This document shows positions 1 through 10,499 of a stretch of 64,000 bases of DNA, piece after piece. This DNA comes from Berberis thunbergii (Eukaryota > Streptophyta > Magnoliopsida > Ranunculales > Berberidaceae). The notes under the pieces were generated by a model, which saw only the letters and a program-made list of their open reading frames with translations, was not told the origin of the DNA and did not search any database. Location of the stretch: assembly GCA_003290165.1 (NCBI GenBank), contig QNQO01001156.1, positions 1 to 64,000 of the forward strand, written 5' to 3'. Position numbers and translations under genes: made by a program. Each line of letters starts with the position of its first letter. Positions within the stretch are counted from its first letter, which is position 1.

Positions 1-621
1 TGTTTGAATCACGTGTAATGATCGGCATATATCGTAAACTTGTAGTTGTTGTTGAATCTGAAATGCTTGTGTTGTTGCTTGAACTTAGAAATATTATCTT
101 TAAAGACATGGTGTGATTTAGACTTTAGAACTTGTTACTTATTCTTTATTGTCTGGCATGAATTTCCTTGTATAGTATTCTGTTATTTGTATTTAGTTCG
201 CTCGCACCAGCTAGCTTTGTGCTTTGCTGACCCCGCAAGGGGTGTGCTTTTATTGGAGTGCAGTCAGTGTTGGCCTTCCTGCTGATCGTGGCACTTAGGC
301 TCCGTTTTCCATTGTAGGCGCGTTTTGTGCTGTTTGGTCGTGTCCACTCTGTACGGGTATGTTTTGCTTCCTCTGTGTTATCAGGTGTACTATATTGTTA
401 TACTAGATGCTTGTATATTGGTTTTGTCGCTATGACTTTGGCGGGGCGAATCAAATATACTTATTTTGTTCAAATTTTTTATCGTAGTTTATATTTCTGT
501 TGCATTCTTGTATCAAGAATGTGTTATATTATGATGTTGTGGCCGGTTACGATCCGCCTGTATTACGAGTTAGTTCACGCATAGGCACGCTGCGATTCCC
601 TTGGGGGGTCGGGGCGTGACA
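1..621 (+). repeat. 5' LTR (3' part) of Tekay-1 gypsy element
   Basis: This is the right-hand part of a long terminal repeat; the left part lies outside the window. It matches 18914-19534 over the same length of 621 bp, and ends GGCGTGACA immediately before a Met-tRNA primer site. In the first 60 bases the two copies differ at three positions, all of them CpG-to-TpG/CpA changes, as expected of methylated, silenced DNA. The LTR would supply promoter and polyadenylation signals. No target duplication can be checked because the left border is missing. Confidence 0.9.
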
Positions 622-626
622 AAGCT

Positions 627-639
627 TGGTATCAGAGCC
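627..639 (+). other. Primer-binding site, initiator Met tRNA
   Basis: TGGTATCAGAGCC lies 5 bp after the LTR end. It is complementary to the 3' end of plant initiator methionine tRNA, the usual minus-strand primer of chromoviruses and Copia elements. It fixes the LTR end at 621. Confidence 0.93.
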
Positions 640-772
640 ATTGTTTACCGGTTCACATAGAACATCATCGTATACCATTTTCTTGAGTGAATTGGGTAGA
701 GGAGTTAGGATTTTGGTTATGTTGTTTGATGTATTGTATGTGTGTTTTCTTTTACGTTGAGGGTGTTTGGTG

Positions 773-1606
773 ATGGCGCATCGTAAGAGATCCCAGGGTG
801 AGGGATCAGGCACTGCTGGAGAGGATGTCTCTCAGGTTTTCATGGAAATGATGACACAGCGGGCATAGAATATGAGGCAGGGCAATCAGTCAAAGGATCC
901 GTTTACTCGGCACAACAAGAATTTTGTCAGCTTGGGTGGTGAAAGATTTGATGGTACCGGAGATTCTCTAGCTGCAGATCGGTGGATCCGTAAGGTAAAG
1001 CTCATATTTGAGAAGATGGCGCTGACACCTATATAGCGTATCGAGTTAGCAGCACACCAGTTTGACGGAGAGGCTATGTACTGGTGGGATTCAGTGAGGC
1101 AGAGCTGTGATGTGTCAGAGATGCAGTGGGATACATTTTGCCAGGTGTTTGAACAACATTTTGTTCCTGATTCTGCCAAAGCTGAGATAGTGGACAAGTT
1201 TCTACATTTACAACAAGGTTCTAGATTTGTTTCTGAATACTTGGCCGAGTTTACACAGTTGAGTCGCTATGCCACTTGTTTTATAGATACTCCAGAGAAG
1301 AAGAACAAGAAGTTTTTGAGTGGTCTGAACCCGTTCCTAAGGAAACAGTTGATGGTGATGATCGATCGTCCTTTTGAGATATTAGCGAACGCCACTTTGA
1401 GTCAGGAGCGAGTGGACGCCGAGTGTAGACAAGAGACTTTGGTTCGACGAGCTAGAGGTTCAGAACGCAGTCAGAGGTTTGGTCGAGGAAGCCAGATAAT
1501 TGAGCAGGCACAACAGCCAGAGCGTGCCGCTGTCCAGCAGAGAGACCCTGGTAGAGGGGGAACAATTAGGACTGGCAGAGACCGCAGAGGCGACAGCCGT
1601 TCCTGA
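773..1606 (+). pseudogene. Tekay-1 gag (capsid) pseudogene
   Basis: The frame starts at ATG 773 and would encode the structural Gag protein. In-frame stops at 866-868 and 1034-1036 break it, and the longest open part is 1076-1606. That part contains the plant Ty3/gypsy gag core: a W-W-[DS] segment (YWWDSV), then QHFVPD, then a region ending in LSGLNPFLRK. An Arg/Gln-rich linker follows, as is usual before the zinc knuckle. It is the first gene of a gag-pol unit transcribed from the LTR at 1-621. The stops look like point decay, not deletion. Confidence 0.9.
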
Positions 1607-1659
1607 GGAGATCATCGACAACAGCAGCAACAGAGACAACCTAGGTGGGGTTGTCAGGA

Positions 1660-2415
1660 ACTAGGAGCTGTTCCTTCACTTGTGGTCAGGACGGACATGT
1701 AGCCCATGATTGTCCAAGAGGTTAGACAAATCGATGGGAGCATGTAGTTTGTTATACTTGTGGACAAAACGGGCACTTTTTCAGACTTTGTCCTCAAAAT
1801 AGGGATGGACCAGCACAGCAGAGGGCACCTCAGGGACAGTTAGCACCTGCGCCTGGAATTGGTCAGAGAGTCTCTCTCCCAGCACCGCCTGTTCGCCTAG
1901 CAGCTATTCCCGGTCAGGGAAATGTTGAGGGTATGTATTATTTTTATTGTAGTTGTGTGTGCTAGATGTAGTAAGATTTGTGTTATGTGCATTATGCGTA
2001 GGAAAAATTGCATGTTAGTGTGTTGTTATGTGGCTCAGGATGTATGTGTTGTGTGCCAGGTTTTGTGCACCCGTCGTCTTCCCAGTTGAGGGCTCTTTTC
2101 GATACAGGAGCATCTAGGTCTTTTTTTTCTAGACAGTTGGTTGTTAGAGACAACCTTGAGGTAGTGCCTTTACCGGAGCCTTTGTGCGTTGTGTCTCCCT
2201 TGGGCAGTTCGGTTTGGTTGTGGGAATATTGTCCCCATTTCGAATTTTCCTTGTTGGGGTACAACTTTGTGTTTGACTTTATTGTTTTGGGTTTTGAGGG
2301 CTATCATTTGATTCTAGGGATGGATTGGTTGTCCAGTCATCCGGTGATCATTGATTGCTTGCATAGGTCAGTGATGTTAGCGCCACCTGATGTTTCGCCT
2401 TGTGTGTTGGTTTAG
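1660..2415 (+). pseudogene. Tekay-1 zinc knuckle and aspartic protease
   Basis: Two nucleocapsid-type CCHC knuckles lie near 1670-1795. The second (CYTCGQNGHFFRLC) has proper C-x2-C-x4-H-x4-C spacing; the first appears to have lost its first cysteine. After a Pro/Gln-rich linker, an open stretch at 2008-2415 holds the retropepsin motif LFDTGAS with the catalytic Asp, followed by FDFIVLGFEGYHLILGMDWL, the typical flap and C-terminal part of plant gypsy proteases. Several stops and frame changes separate these parts, so no working protein is made. Confidence 0.88.
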
Positions 2416-2430
2416 CCTGATTCGGTTTCT

Positions 2431-3474
2431 TTGATGTCGAGTTTTCTTAGCTTTCTTGAGATTTCTTGTTCCGACGCCAGCTCTGTAGAGGTTGTGTGTG
2501 AGTTCCCTAATGTGTTTCAGGAGATTCCTGGTATCCCTCCTCGTCGTGAGGTAGAGTTTCGGATTGACATGGTTCCTGGTACTGCACCTATATCTAAATC
2601 AGCATACAGGCTTGCACCTAAGCAATTGGAAGAGATGAAAGTACAGCTTGATGAGTTGCTTCGTAAGGGGTTTATTCGTCCGAGCAATTCACCTTGGGGA
2701 GCTCCAACAATATTTGTGTCTAAGAAGAATGAATCATTGAGGATGTGCATAGATTATCGTGATCTGAATAAAGTGACCATCAAGAATAAGTATCCATTGC
2801 CTCGAATTGATGATTTATTGGATCAGTTGAGGGGAGCCATAGTGTTTTCACAATTAGATTTGCAGTCTGGGTATCATCAGACAAGAGTTGAGGAACATTC
2901 CGTTCCAATTACCGCTTTTCGGACCCGTTATGGCATGTATGAGTTTCCAATCATGCCATTTGGATTGACAAATGCACCAGCTTTCTTCATGGATTTGATG
3001 AATTGATTGTTCAGTCCGTACTTGGACAAGTTTGTGGTAATCTTCATTGATGATATCTTAGTGTACTCGAGGAGTTTAGAGAAGCACAGAGAGCACCTTC
3101 GCATTGTTTTGCAGACACCTAGAAAAAATCAGTTGTATGCGAAGTTCAGTAAGTGTCACTTCTGGGAGCCTGAAGTTCGATTTCTCGGGCATGTCATTTC
3201 TAGTGGAGGTATTGAAGTGGATCCTGAGAAAGTCGAAGCAGTGAAGTCTTGGAGACGACCGAGTAGTGTGACGGTGATTCATAGTTTTCTAGGTTTGGCT
3301 GGTTATTACCGACGGTTTATCGAGAAATTTTCCCTGATTGCGGCACCACTCACTCAGTTAACTAGGAAGAATGTTCCTTTTGTATGGTCAGAAAAGTGTG
3401 AAGAAGCGTTTGAAACTTTGAAGCTTCAGTTGACTTCAACACCAATGTTGACTATTCCGACACCTGGTAGCTGA
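2431..3474 (+). pseudogene. Tekay-1 reverse transcriptase pseudogene
   Basis: Ty3/gypsy reverse transcriptase. The open part 2431-3006 holds the conserved entry segment ([19 protein letters not shown]), [24 protein letters not shown] and the [12 protein letters not shown] motif with a catalytic Asp. A stop at 3004-3006 interrupts the reading just before the active-site block; 3007-3474 resumes in the same frame with [13 protein letters not shown] (the F-I-D-D catalytic pair) and the thumb segment [11 protein letters not shown]. Apart from that stop and the one at 3472-3474 the domain is well conserved, which suggests loss of function mainly by point mutation. Confidence 0.95.
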
Positions 3475-3477
3475 CTG

Positions 3478-3852
3478 GTGGTATTTACTGATGCTTGCGG
3501 TACAAGAGTGGGTGGAGTGTTGATGCAAGGGAAGAAGGTCGTAGCCTATGCGTTTCGACAGTTGAAACCCCACGAGCGGAGATATCCGACACATGATTTA
3601 GAGTTGGCAGCCGTAGTCTTTGCTTTGAAGATCTGGAGACATTATCTGTATGGTGAGAGGTTCGAGTTGTTCACAGATCACAAGAGTTTGAAGTACCTAT
3701 TCACTCATAGGGAGTTGAATATGAGGCAACAACGATGGGTTAATTTTCTTAGCAGCTATGACTTCGAGATACAGTATCAGCTTGGTAGGGCCAATGTGGT
3801 TGCAGATGCCTTGAGTAGGCGACGTGCAGTGATGGCAACCATGATGATTTAG
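3478..3852 (+). pseudogene. Tekay-1 RNase H domain
   Basis: RNase H of the pol polyprotein, in the same frame as the reverse transcriptase and separated from it by one stop. It contains [15 protein letters not shown] (first catalytic Asp), [19 protein letters not shown] (catalytic Glu), [10 protein letters not shown] and the closing [10 protein letters not shown] with another Asp. It would degrade RNA in RNA:DNA hybrids during element replication. The reading ends at 3852 and the following linker to about 4100 is full of stops. Confidence 0.93.
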
Positions 3853-4099
3853 GAGTACCGAATACTTGAGACATTAGTTTCATTTGCAGTTCAGCCTACT
3901 TTCAGTACAGAAGGCAGCATGATAGTGGGTTTAGCAGTTTATCCGCCGTTGATCAATAGAGTAGTGGAGAGATAGACTTCTAATCCAGTGATTACGAGGC
4001 AGATAATAGATTTGGTAGTGGACACATTGGATGAGTGCCCTACCGATTGGTCGGTGGGTTCAGATAGAGGGTTACAGTTTTGTGGGTGGCTTTGTGTTC

Positions 4100-4836
4100 C
4101 GTTTGATGAGGAGTTGTGAAAAGATATCTTACAGGAAGCTCATAGATCGCGTTTCACCATTCACCCCGGTGGAACAAAGATGTAGCGAGATTTGAGACGC
4201 TCTTTCTGGTGGCATGGCATGAAGAAAGACATTGGAGAGTTTATGGCACTGTGTGCGACTTGTCAGCAAGCGAAAGCCGAACATCAGAGACCGTCTGGGT
4301 TATTGCATCCATTAGATATCCCGACGTGGAAGTGGGAGTATATCACTATGGATTTCATCGATGGACTTCCACGATCGAGGAAAGGTAATGAGTCGATATG
4401 GGTCATTGTTGATCGGTTGACGAAGTGTGCACATTTCATTCCTGTTAGTATGAATTGGACGGCAGACAGTTTAGCGGTGTTGTTCATTCGGGAGATAGTC
4501 TGCCTTCATTGGTCGCCTGTTTCGATTGTATCTGACAGAGATCCACTTTTCACAGCCCACTTCTAGCAGAGCTTTCAACAAGCTATGGATACTAGATTGG
4601 ACATGAGTACAACTTATCATCCACAAACAGATGGCCAATCTGAGCGAGTGAATCAGGTAGTGGAGTACATGCTTAGAGCATGCATTTTAGACTTTGGGGG
4701 CAGTTGGGAAGATCACCTACCGTTATGCGAGTTTGCGTACAACAACAGCTATCACGTAAGTATTGGCATGGCACCGTTTGAAGCACTCTACGGACGACCG
4801 TGTAGGTCCCTTGTTTGTTGGGCAGAGATTGGATAG
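4100..4836 (+). pseudogene. Tekay-1 integrase zinc finger and DDE core
   Basis: Integrase, which would join element DNA to the chromosome. The HHCC zinc-binding part spans roughly 4135-4280 (H-R-S-R-F-T-I-H, then CATCQQAK) with a stop at 4183. The catalytic core shows the first Asp in TMDFIDGLP, the second in SDRDPLF and the Glu in GQSERVNQ. Stops at 4564-4566 and 4834-4836 break the frame. Residues after the Glu (FAYNNSYH, FEALYGRPCRS) are typical of plant chromoviruses. Confidence 0.94.
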
Positions 4837-4842
4837 TCAATT

Positions 4843-5385
4843 GTGATGGGGCCGGATGTGATCAGAGAAACTACTGAGAAGATTGAGTGGATTAGAGCGC
4901 GTTTGTTGACAGCCGAGAGTAGACAGAAGAGTTACGCTAATAGGAGGCGTAAGGAGTTAGAGTTTGATGTTGGTGACAGGGTTTTTATGAAAGTTTCCCC
5001 GATGCGCGGAGTTGTTAGGTTTCGAAGTCGAGGGAAGCTTGCACCGAGGTATGTAGGGCCATACGAGATTACTGAGAGGATTGGACCAGTGGCCTACAGA
5101 TTGGCTTTGCCGCGGAGTATGTCAGGTCTCCACGACGTGTTTCACGTATCCATGGTGCGGAAGTGCTTGGCAGACACGTCATAGATTATAAAACCCGATG
5201 AGGTGGAAATTTCTGATGAGTTGACGTATGCAGTGAGGCCAGTAGCCATTGTTGATGATGATGTGAAACAACTTCGTCGGAGGACAATGAAGTTAGTGAA
5301 GGTTCAGTGGAGCCACCGAGAGAGTGACATGACTTGGGAGCTGGAAGACCAGATGAGACAGAAATACCCCGAGCTTTTCGCTTAG
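4843..5385 (+). pseudogene. Tekay-1 integrase C-terminus and chromodomain
   Basis: The C-terminal part of the integrase shows the GPY/F-like block (LAPRYVGPYEI) and LHDVFHVSMVRK. After a stop at 5182-5184 the frame continues at 5203-5385 with a chromodomain-like tail (RPVAIVDDDVKQLRR, then VKVQWSHRESDMTWE). In this lineage the tail is thought to steer insertion towards marked chromatin. Its presence is the reason for placing the element among Tekay/Del chromoviruses rather than Athila or Tat. Only two stops break the block. Confidence 0.9.
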
Positions 5386-5424
5386 GTTTTCTTGTCGTGG
5401 CTTCGTCCGATCTCGAGGACGAGA

Positions 5425-5445
5425 TCTCTTTTAAGGTGTGTATGA
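5425..5445 (+). other. Polypurine-tract region before the 3' LTR
   Basis: The stretch TCTCTTTTAAGGTGTGTATGA stands where related elements have a purine tract directly before the LTR. It is eroded: only a short AAGGTGTG part is purine-rich. The LTR start at 5446 (TGTAATACC) rests on this position and on similarity to the solo LTR start at 33382. Confidence 0.6.
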
Positions 5446-6147
5446 TGTAATACCTGTGTTTTTAAATAAAAAAACAATTTATTGGTCGGGGTGTACTCAA
5501 TTAATGCGGTGGGGGCACATAGCCACCCACCCTTTAAAGACAAAACCCCCCAATTTTCTTTCTTCTCTTTCTTTTTTTCTTTTTCTTTCCAGGGAGCGAG
5601 ACCCCTTCGTCCTCTTCATCTCTAGCGAGAAAATCGTCGTGGTATTTGGCGATTTTCTTCCCCCAAATCTCGCCTCCTCCTCATCATCTTTCTTCCTCTT
5701 TCTAACTTCTCCTTCTTGTTTCGGTTTTTCATTTAAGAAATCGAAATTTCATATTTGTGTGGGCTTATTTGGTGCTGGCTTGTTTGATCGGTTTTCGTAG
5801 ATCCAATCAGCCGTTGAGGGGCCTTGGTGGCTTCATTTGGAGCCCGTAGACCCGACATGCAAGGATGATTTCGGGGTTGGCCGGATTTTTCAAAAAAAAA
5901 ATTAGGGTGCATGTTCATTTCGAGGGTTCTAAGCGTGAATCCAAACTTTGGGTGCATGGGTGAACTGCACATTCGTGACTCCGAGTAGTCTTAGACATAT
6001 TTTCGGCCCGTTGTACGGTTTGGAGGCAAGTTTTCGCCAAACTTTGGGTTTTGTCGGGGAGTTTGCCAGATTTTTATTGCCTGTAAGTTTTTCTTTCAGT
6101 CATGCGCCGCTTGTAATTTATTTATTTTTCCAGTTTTCGGCTAGTTT
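5446..6147 (+). repeat. Tekay-1 3' LTR, left part
   Basis: It starts TGTAATACC directly after pol. A GTGGGGGCACATAGCCACCCACCC block followed by a TTTAAAG promoter-like box (about 5530) and a pyrimidine-rich leader resembles the start of the solo LTR at 33382-33600. CACTA-A interrupts the LTR after 6147; the last three bases TTT are its target duplication. The LTR resumes at 17794. Without the insertion it would be about 2.44 kb long. Confidence 0.88.
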
Positions 6148-6159
6148 CACTACACCAAA

Positions 6160-6480
6160 AGGCCAGTTTAGCCACACCGAGATGGCCACGATTCTAAACC
6201 GTTGGTTAAGTTGCCACGGCCTAAAACCGTAGCTATAATTACCAACGGCCTAAACCATGGCAAAAAAAAAAAGCTGGCCACGGCTGAAAATCGTTAGTTT
6301 ATTTGACACGGCCAAAAACCGTGGCTATAATTACCAACGGTTAAAACCGTGGCTAAAACAATGACCACGGCTTAAAACCGTTGGTGTCGTTGCCACGGCT
6401 AAAAATCGTGGCTAAAAACAAATGGCCACGGCTCAAAACCGTGGCTATAAGAGGTAACGGCTCAAAACCGTTGCTAAATA
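6160..6480. repeat. CACTA-A left subterminal palindromic repeats
   Basis: Roughly a dozen copies of a short unit of the form GCCACGG-YTNAAA-ACCGTGGC occur in both orientations, many as self-complementary pairs (for example 6299-6325 and 6421-6446). In En/Spm the subterminal repeats bind the regulatory transposon protein; here the units are palindromic instead of simple direct or inverted copies. The matching set lies at 17400-17780. Confidence 0.88.
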
Positions 6481-6518
6481 ATAGCGTTTTGCACGTGGGC
6501 CGCATGTGTGGAGGGAGG

Positions 6519-6590
6519 ACTTTCCCACTTTGGCAAAAAGGGGCTTCTCGCTTTGGCGAAAACTGACTTCCCGCTTTGGCAAAAAAATTG
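6519..6590 (+). promoter_or_regulatory. Triple CCCGCTTTGGCAAAA-type repeat, possible promoter element
   Basis: Three tandem variants of TTCCCRCTTTGGCAAAAA lie near 6520, 6545 and 6568, just inside the subterminal repeats and upstream of the first captured gene. TTCCCGC and TTTGGCGAAA resemble E2F-binding sites. A CACGTG G-box core is at 6492-6497. The position fits a promoter for the chimeric frame starting at 6804, but that is inference from motif likeness only. Confidence 0.4.
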
Positions 6591-6639
6591 GGGATTAGAA
6601 AAGTGTTTGGGCGGTCATTGGGACAAAAATTTTCGACAT

Positions 6640-6800
6640 ATTGCAGAGGAAAGATAGAGGAGCAGAGGAGAGATCGAGTCAGCGCAGAGGAGAGATCGAT
6701 TGAGGCGACAGCGCAGAGGAGATATCGATTGAGGCAGCGCAGAGGAGAGATCGAGGCAGCGCAGAGGAGAGATCGATTGAGGAGAGATCGATTGTTGGAT
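6640..6800 (+). repeat. Short tandem repeat, unit about 22-28 bp
   Basis: About six imperfect copies of GCGCAGAGGAGAGATCGATT(GAGGC) run in tandem. The stretch is open in the same frame as the chimeric reading frame that follows and would encode Arg/Gln/Glu-rich QRRDRL-like repeats, but no ATG lies in that frame before 6804. It may be leader sequence. Confidence 0.75.
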
Positions 6801-6803
6801 ACA

Positions 6804-9800
6804 ATGTTAACTGGAGCTTTTACATCTCAGCAGGCAGATAAACATTATGGTTTTGTGGTTTTTGGCTATGGTTCATTGGTGTGGAACCCTAGATTTGATT
6901 TCGATGAAAAAATCATAGGCTACATTAAGGATTACAAACGTGTTTTTGATCGTGGTAAGTTGATATATGATTTCAAGTTGTCAATTAATGTTTTTCATTT
7001 CATATCATAAGATCAGATATACTCTTGGGGATTTTTTTGAAGAGAGTTATTGGTTACATTTTTTTCCAATTTATACATGTTTCAGCTTGCATTGATCATA
7101 GAGGTACCCCTGAACATCCAGCCAGAACTTGTACTTTGGAGGCCAGCAAAGGGTCAATTTGCGTAAGTGAATTTGAACTTTTGAATGTGTTCATGAGTCT
7201 TGACATCTACTTAATTTGAAATGCTGACATTATTTGAGAGAAACCAATGACCTAACCTGTTGATTTTTTTCAACCTATTTGTTGGAAAGTTTTGGAAAGA
7301 ACTAGTTTCCCCTAAAATGATCTTATTTGATGTCAAAGTATTAAGCACTATCACAGTATGACTAAATAACTGCAGATTGAAGGCATCTACTTGTTTACTG
7401 CTATTGACTTTGCCTATAATCTTTATTATTTCAGTGGGGTGCTGCATTCAGTGTCACTGGAGGGCCTGAAAAAGAAAGATTAGCTATGGAGGTATTTATC
7501 TTCATATACACCTTAGCAGCATTTATTTAGATTAATTTTTGTTAGAAGTCGAACTTATATTTTTGGTTTTTGCTTTTGTAGTATTTGGAGATAAGGGAAT
7601 GTGAGTATGACGGCCAAAAGACTGTTGTGAACTTTTACAAGGTGAGCAATGTCTTTAGTTTGTATGTAGTTGCAAATTCACTCTTTGATTGATTTATGAA
7701 GTACTTGTTCGGAGCTGATTTTCCTAAATTCAGGATGAAGATGCCCTAGAACCGGATGTAACAAGAGTGATGGTATTCACATTCACTCCGGACAAGGTAT
7801 CAAACAAGTACTATTTAGGGCCTGCTCCATTGGACGAAATGGCTAGGTAAGTTAGGAATTAGTATATGTCTTAGATTGTTTATTCTGATCTCGGGTTTTC
7901 AGCATCTGATTCGCCGTGATCTTTTCAGACAAATTGCCACTGCTTCTGGTCCATGTGGGAACAATAGAGACTACCTATTTATGTTAGAGAAGGCACTGTC
8001 TGACATTGGTGAGATACATCTTCCAAATGTTTTTTTTAAATTACTCAGCCAATAAAAAGAAAGAAAAAAGGCGAGTTGAACTGCATCTTTATTATGATAT
8101 TCATATATTAGTACTTCTTTACCTCACAATAAGAGTCCAGTTATTCAGATATAGGTATCATTGCAGGCATTATTAACAACAAGCTGAGGGAATCATGTAA
8201 TAACTAAAGTATATAGAGAAATAATGGACTTGAGAGAATCATTTAAAAGAGAATTAATGGACTTGAGGGAGAAAATGAGAATCCCTTGGCAAAAAATAAG
8301 CACTTTATGTTAGGGGAAGCATATTCTGATCAGTCACCATTTATGTAAGAATATTATATACAATATATAAGTGATGGTTATTATATATTGCTGGCACATT
8401 TCTTTGATTGATCCAAACACTAATTGTGATTGTTGTTTATATGTCAGCACAATGGTTGTTATATACACGTGCACACGCTGATGCACACAAAACTTGTGTT
8501 TCTTTTTACCTATGTATGAGGTACAATACTTAAACAAAAATTGAATGGTATAATGATTTGTCCAAATTATGTCTTGTTTCAACAGTTTGTAGAACCACCT
8601 CGTTTTGCTTGTCACCATTATCAATTTTTTCGCTAGTTCCTTGCTAATGTGGGACTAAAATATTTGATTCAAGATTGAATGTTTCCATTATGATAATGAC
8701 AAAAACCCTTTACGAAAGGAATGCCATTTTGTAATTTACCTGTATCTTTTTTTAAATAATATAAAATTATGTCAACTTTCATATCTTTTTCCATATCAAT
8801 TCCATACTCATCTGCATATTCCAGCATCATGGATGTCCAAAATATATATGATATATCATAAGTTTTTAGGTTCATTTGTTCTCAAAATTAGGCCCTGTCA
8901 ATGTTTCTTGCTGAAATGGTGGATGCCTTCTGTTTCTGGTTTATATTAATCTGTTGGAGCATTTGGAAGGAGCACATACTTAATGATAAATAAGTTGAGA
9001 GTATTATCCAACAATTTGTATTCCATGATTGGAATTTCTTGTTATTTCTATCTAGTTGAGAAAATATCTTTCCTTGTTTCTTTTTCAGTAAACTAGTTTC
9101 CTTAATTAAACTGTGTTATCCTAGGAGAAAGAAAATAGTTTCTAAACGTGATGGTAGTCAAAGTCAGCAACATGGTTTGCCTCCAAATTTAGTAATTATA
9201 TAGCCAGTGATGTGTTGATTCTTTCTCATGGATTACTTTAATAACATTGAAACAGAGTTATGTTCAAATAGAGGTGAAGATCTACAGACGAAATGCTTGC
9301 TTGAGCTTTATGGGCTAAAGGTAATTCTATAACTGAGACTATTCTTCTAGCACAGTTATTTATTTTCCTTCACACATTAGATTAATTTTGTTTCAAACTG
9401 GCCATTTCGATTATTGAAAAACTATGAATACAAATGTATTTAGTTCTGGTTTAGCAACTTTTGACAAAATCATGGTTTAGTCTTATCCTTGAGGTATACT
9501 TGGTGAACTGAAAATGTGGAAGTCTTGATATCTACATATATTCAAGACAAGTGGAGGCAAAGTGACAGGAGAGATCTCTCTCCTGTCATGTCTTGGGCAA
9601 AATTTTTTTGGCTCATATATAAGAATACTAACAAAATATTTCACTAAAACTGATGATGTACAAGAAATCTAACTCATTAGCAATAGACATGGTGGTGTTT
9701 ATCATACTGCTTCTAGAAAATTGAAGTTTTACTAATTTAGTAAGCATGCAAACACTAGCATGATTATCTTCAATTTAGACACTCGTTTCTCCATGAATAT

Positions 9801-10121
9801 GTTTTTCTTTTAAGTTACACATGACAAAGGGGATTTTCTAAGGTGGTTTTTTTTGGCTAACAGCTTAAAGTGCTGCAAAACAAGGTTTGGTCTGAGGTGA
9901 GCACAGAGTACTGGCTACGTGAAACGTGTGCATGTCCTGACAAACAATTGTTCGACCGAGGCATGAGTAGATTGCGTCGTCCACATGTCCTTTATGGTAT
10001 GGGAGATGCCTATGCAATGGATGGTGATGATAATCAGCGCAAGAAACTGGAGGCAGAAGTGATTTTTAATATTTGCATTACTTTTCTCAGTGGATGTACG
10101 AGTTCTTATTTGAAAACTTGA
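6804..10121 (+). CDS. Candidate chimeric gene: ChaC-type cyclotransferase joined to SNF2 segment
   Basis: Joining 6804-6954, 7086-7162, 7435-7491, 7582-7641, 7734-7846, 7929-8008, 9256-9320 and 9864-10058 at GT/AG borders gives 798 bases, an unbroken frame of 266 codons. Reading on past 10058 reaches a stop at 10119-10121. The first six exons are a gamma-glutamylcyclotransferase; the last two come from an unrelated chromatin-remodelling ATPase. The fusion point is in phase: exon six ends with one base of a codon and exon seven supplies the other two, giving Glu. ATG 6804 is the first ATG in frame. The frame is intact while most of the window is full of stops, so the gene is either recent or under selection. 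Expression is not shown by the sequence. Confidence 0.55.
6848..8008 (+). pseudogene. Captured ChaC-like gamma-glutamylcyclotransferase (GGCT2-type), C-terminus missing
   Basis: Plant cyclotransferases of this family split glutathione's gamma-glutamyl group to 5-oxoproline in the cytosol. The fragment shows the substrate-loop motif [48 protein letters not shown], then [11 protein letters not shown], where the family's catalytic glutamate region lies, and [18 protein letters not shown]. All six exons have sound GT/AG borders and no internal stop. The last exon with the family's C-terminal helix is absent; the frame instead runs into a foreign exon at 9256. The first codons after ATG 6804 (about 15 residues) do not resemble the family's start. 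Confidence 0.9.
8009..9255. other. Intron-like spacer in CACTA-A
   Basis: AT-rich sequence between the cyclotransferase and SNF2 fragments. It has a GT donor at its left end and an AG acceptor at its right end, so it would be spliced as a 1247-bp intron. No coding match was recognised on either strand. Confidence 0.6.
9256..10058 (+). pseudogene. Captured SNF2 chromatin-remodelling ATPase fragment (MINU/CHR12-CHR23-like)
   Basis: Two exons (9256-9320 and 9864-10058) encode [13 protein letters not shown], then an [17 protein letters not shown] stretch with RGMSRLRRP and [12 protein letters not shown]. In plant SWI/SNF ATPases of the MINUSCULE type this region lies N-terminal to the HSA domain and well before the helicase. 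No ATPase motif is included, so the fragment could not remodel chromatin alone. The usual Trp of DWGMMRL is Arg here. The exon ends at a GT donor. BRM was considered, but the CPDKQLFD block suits the MINU group better. Confidence 0.75.
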
Positions 10122-10256
10122 CTTGAGAATAGTGTCTAGGATTGTAAACCCTGACGGTTTTTATATTAAGATTCAGGGCAGCCACAGTCCAGCTATTAGC
10201 ACACATATTTACTTTACAGATCATTTCATCTTCCCGATCGTTACATTCTATTTACA

Positions 10257-10480
10257 GATCAGTGAGGCTTGATTTTGCACGCGAAAGGGGTGCATATACT
10301 CCTAATACAGGGTATTGTTTTGATAACATAAATTATTCAAATATTTGTTTCAAACCAAGCATTAGAACTGATTTAAAGTTTATGTTGTCTTGTGTTTTTA
10401 TGCAGGTTTGATAACATTACTCTCAGACATGATTGCAGACTCATCAAAATAGCTTCATGGAGTCCGAAAATTGTGAAGGA
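10257..10480 (+). pseudogene. Captured host exons, gene not identified
   Basis: An exon bounded by AG and GT (about 10257-10311) reads SVRLDFARERGAYTPNTG, and after a short intron a second exon (from about 10407) continues GFDNITLRHDCRLIKIASWSP before a stop near 10480. The clean splice junction with an in-phase codon (GGG) across it shows that this was a real gene. I do not recognise the family. Its phase does not match the preceding chimeric frame. Confidence 0.45.
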
Positions 10481-10499
10481 TTAATGGTGCAGAGAAGTT

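Noticed and set aside
627..639. Part of a tRNA gene, suggested by GGTATCAGAGCC
   Set aside because: It is only the 13-bp tRNA complement directly after an LTR, i.e. a primer-binding site. The same explanation fits 43833-43845 and 39395-39407.
6848..8008. An intact, native gamma-glutamylcyclotransferase gene
   Set aside because: Six good exons are present, but the C-terminal exon is missing and the locus lies wholly between CACTA ends with other foreign exons, so it is a captured copy.
9256..10058. BRAHMA (BRM) fragment
   Set aside because: The [16 protein letters not shown] block and its position before HSA suit MINU/CHR12-CHR23 better; BRM was my first impression.
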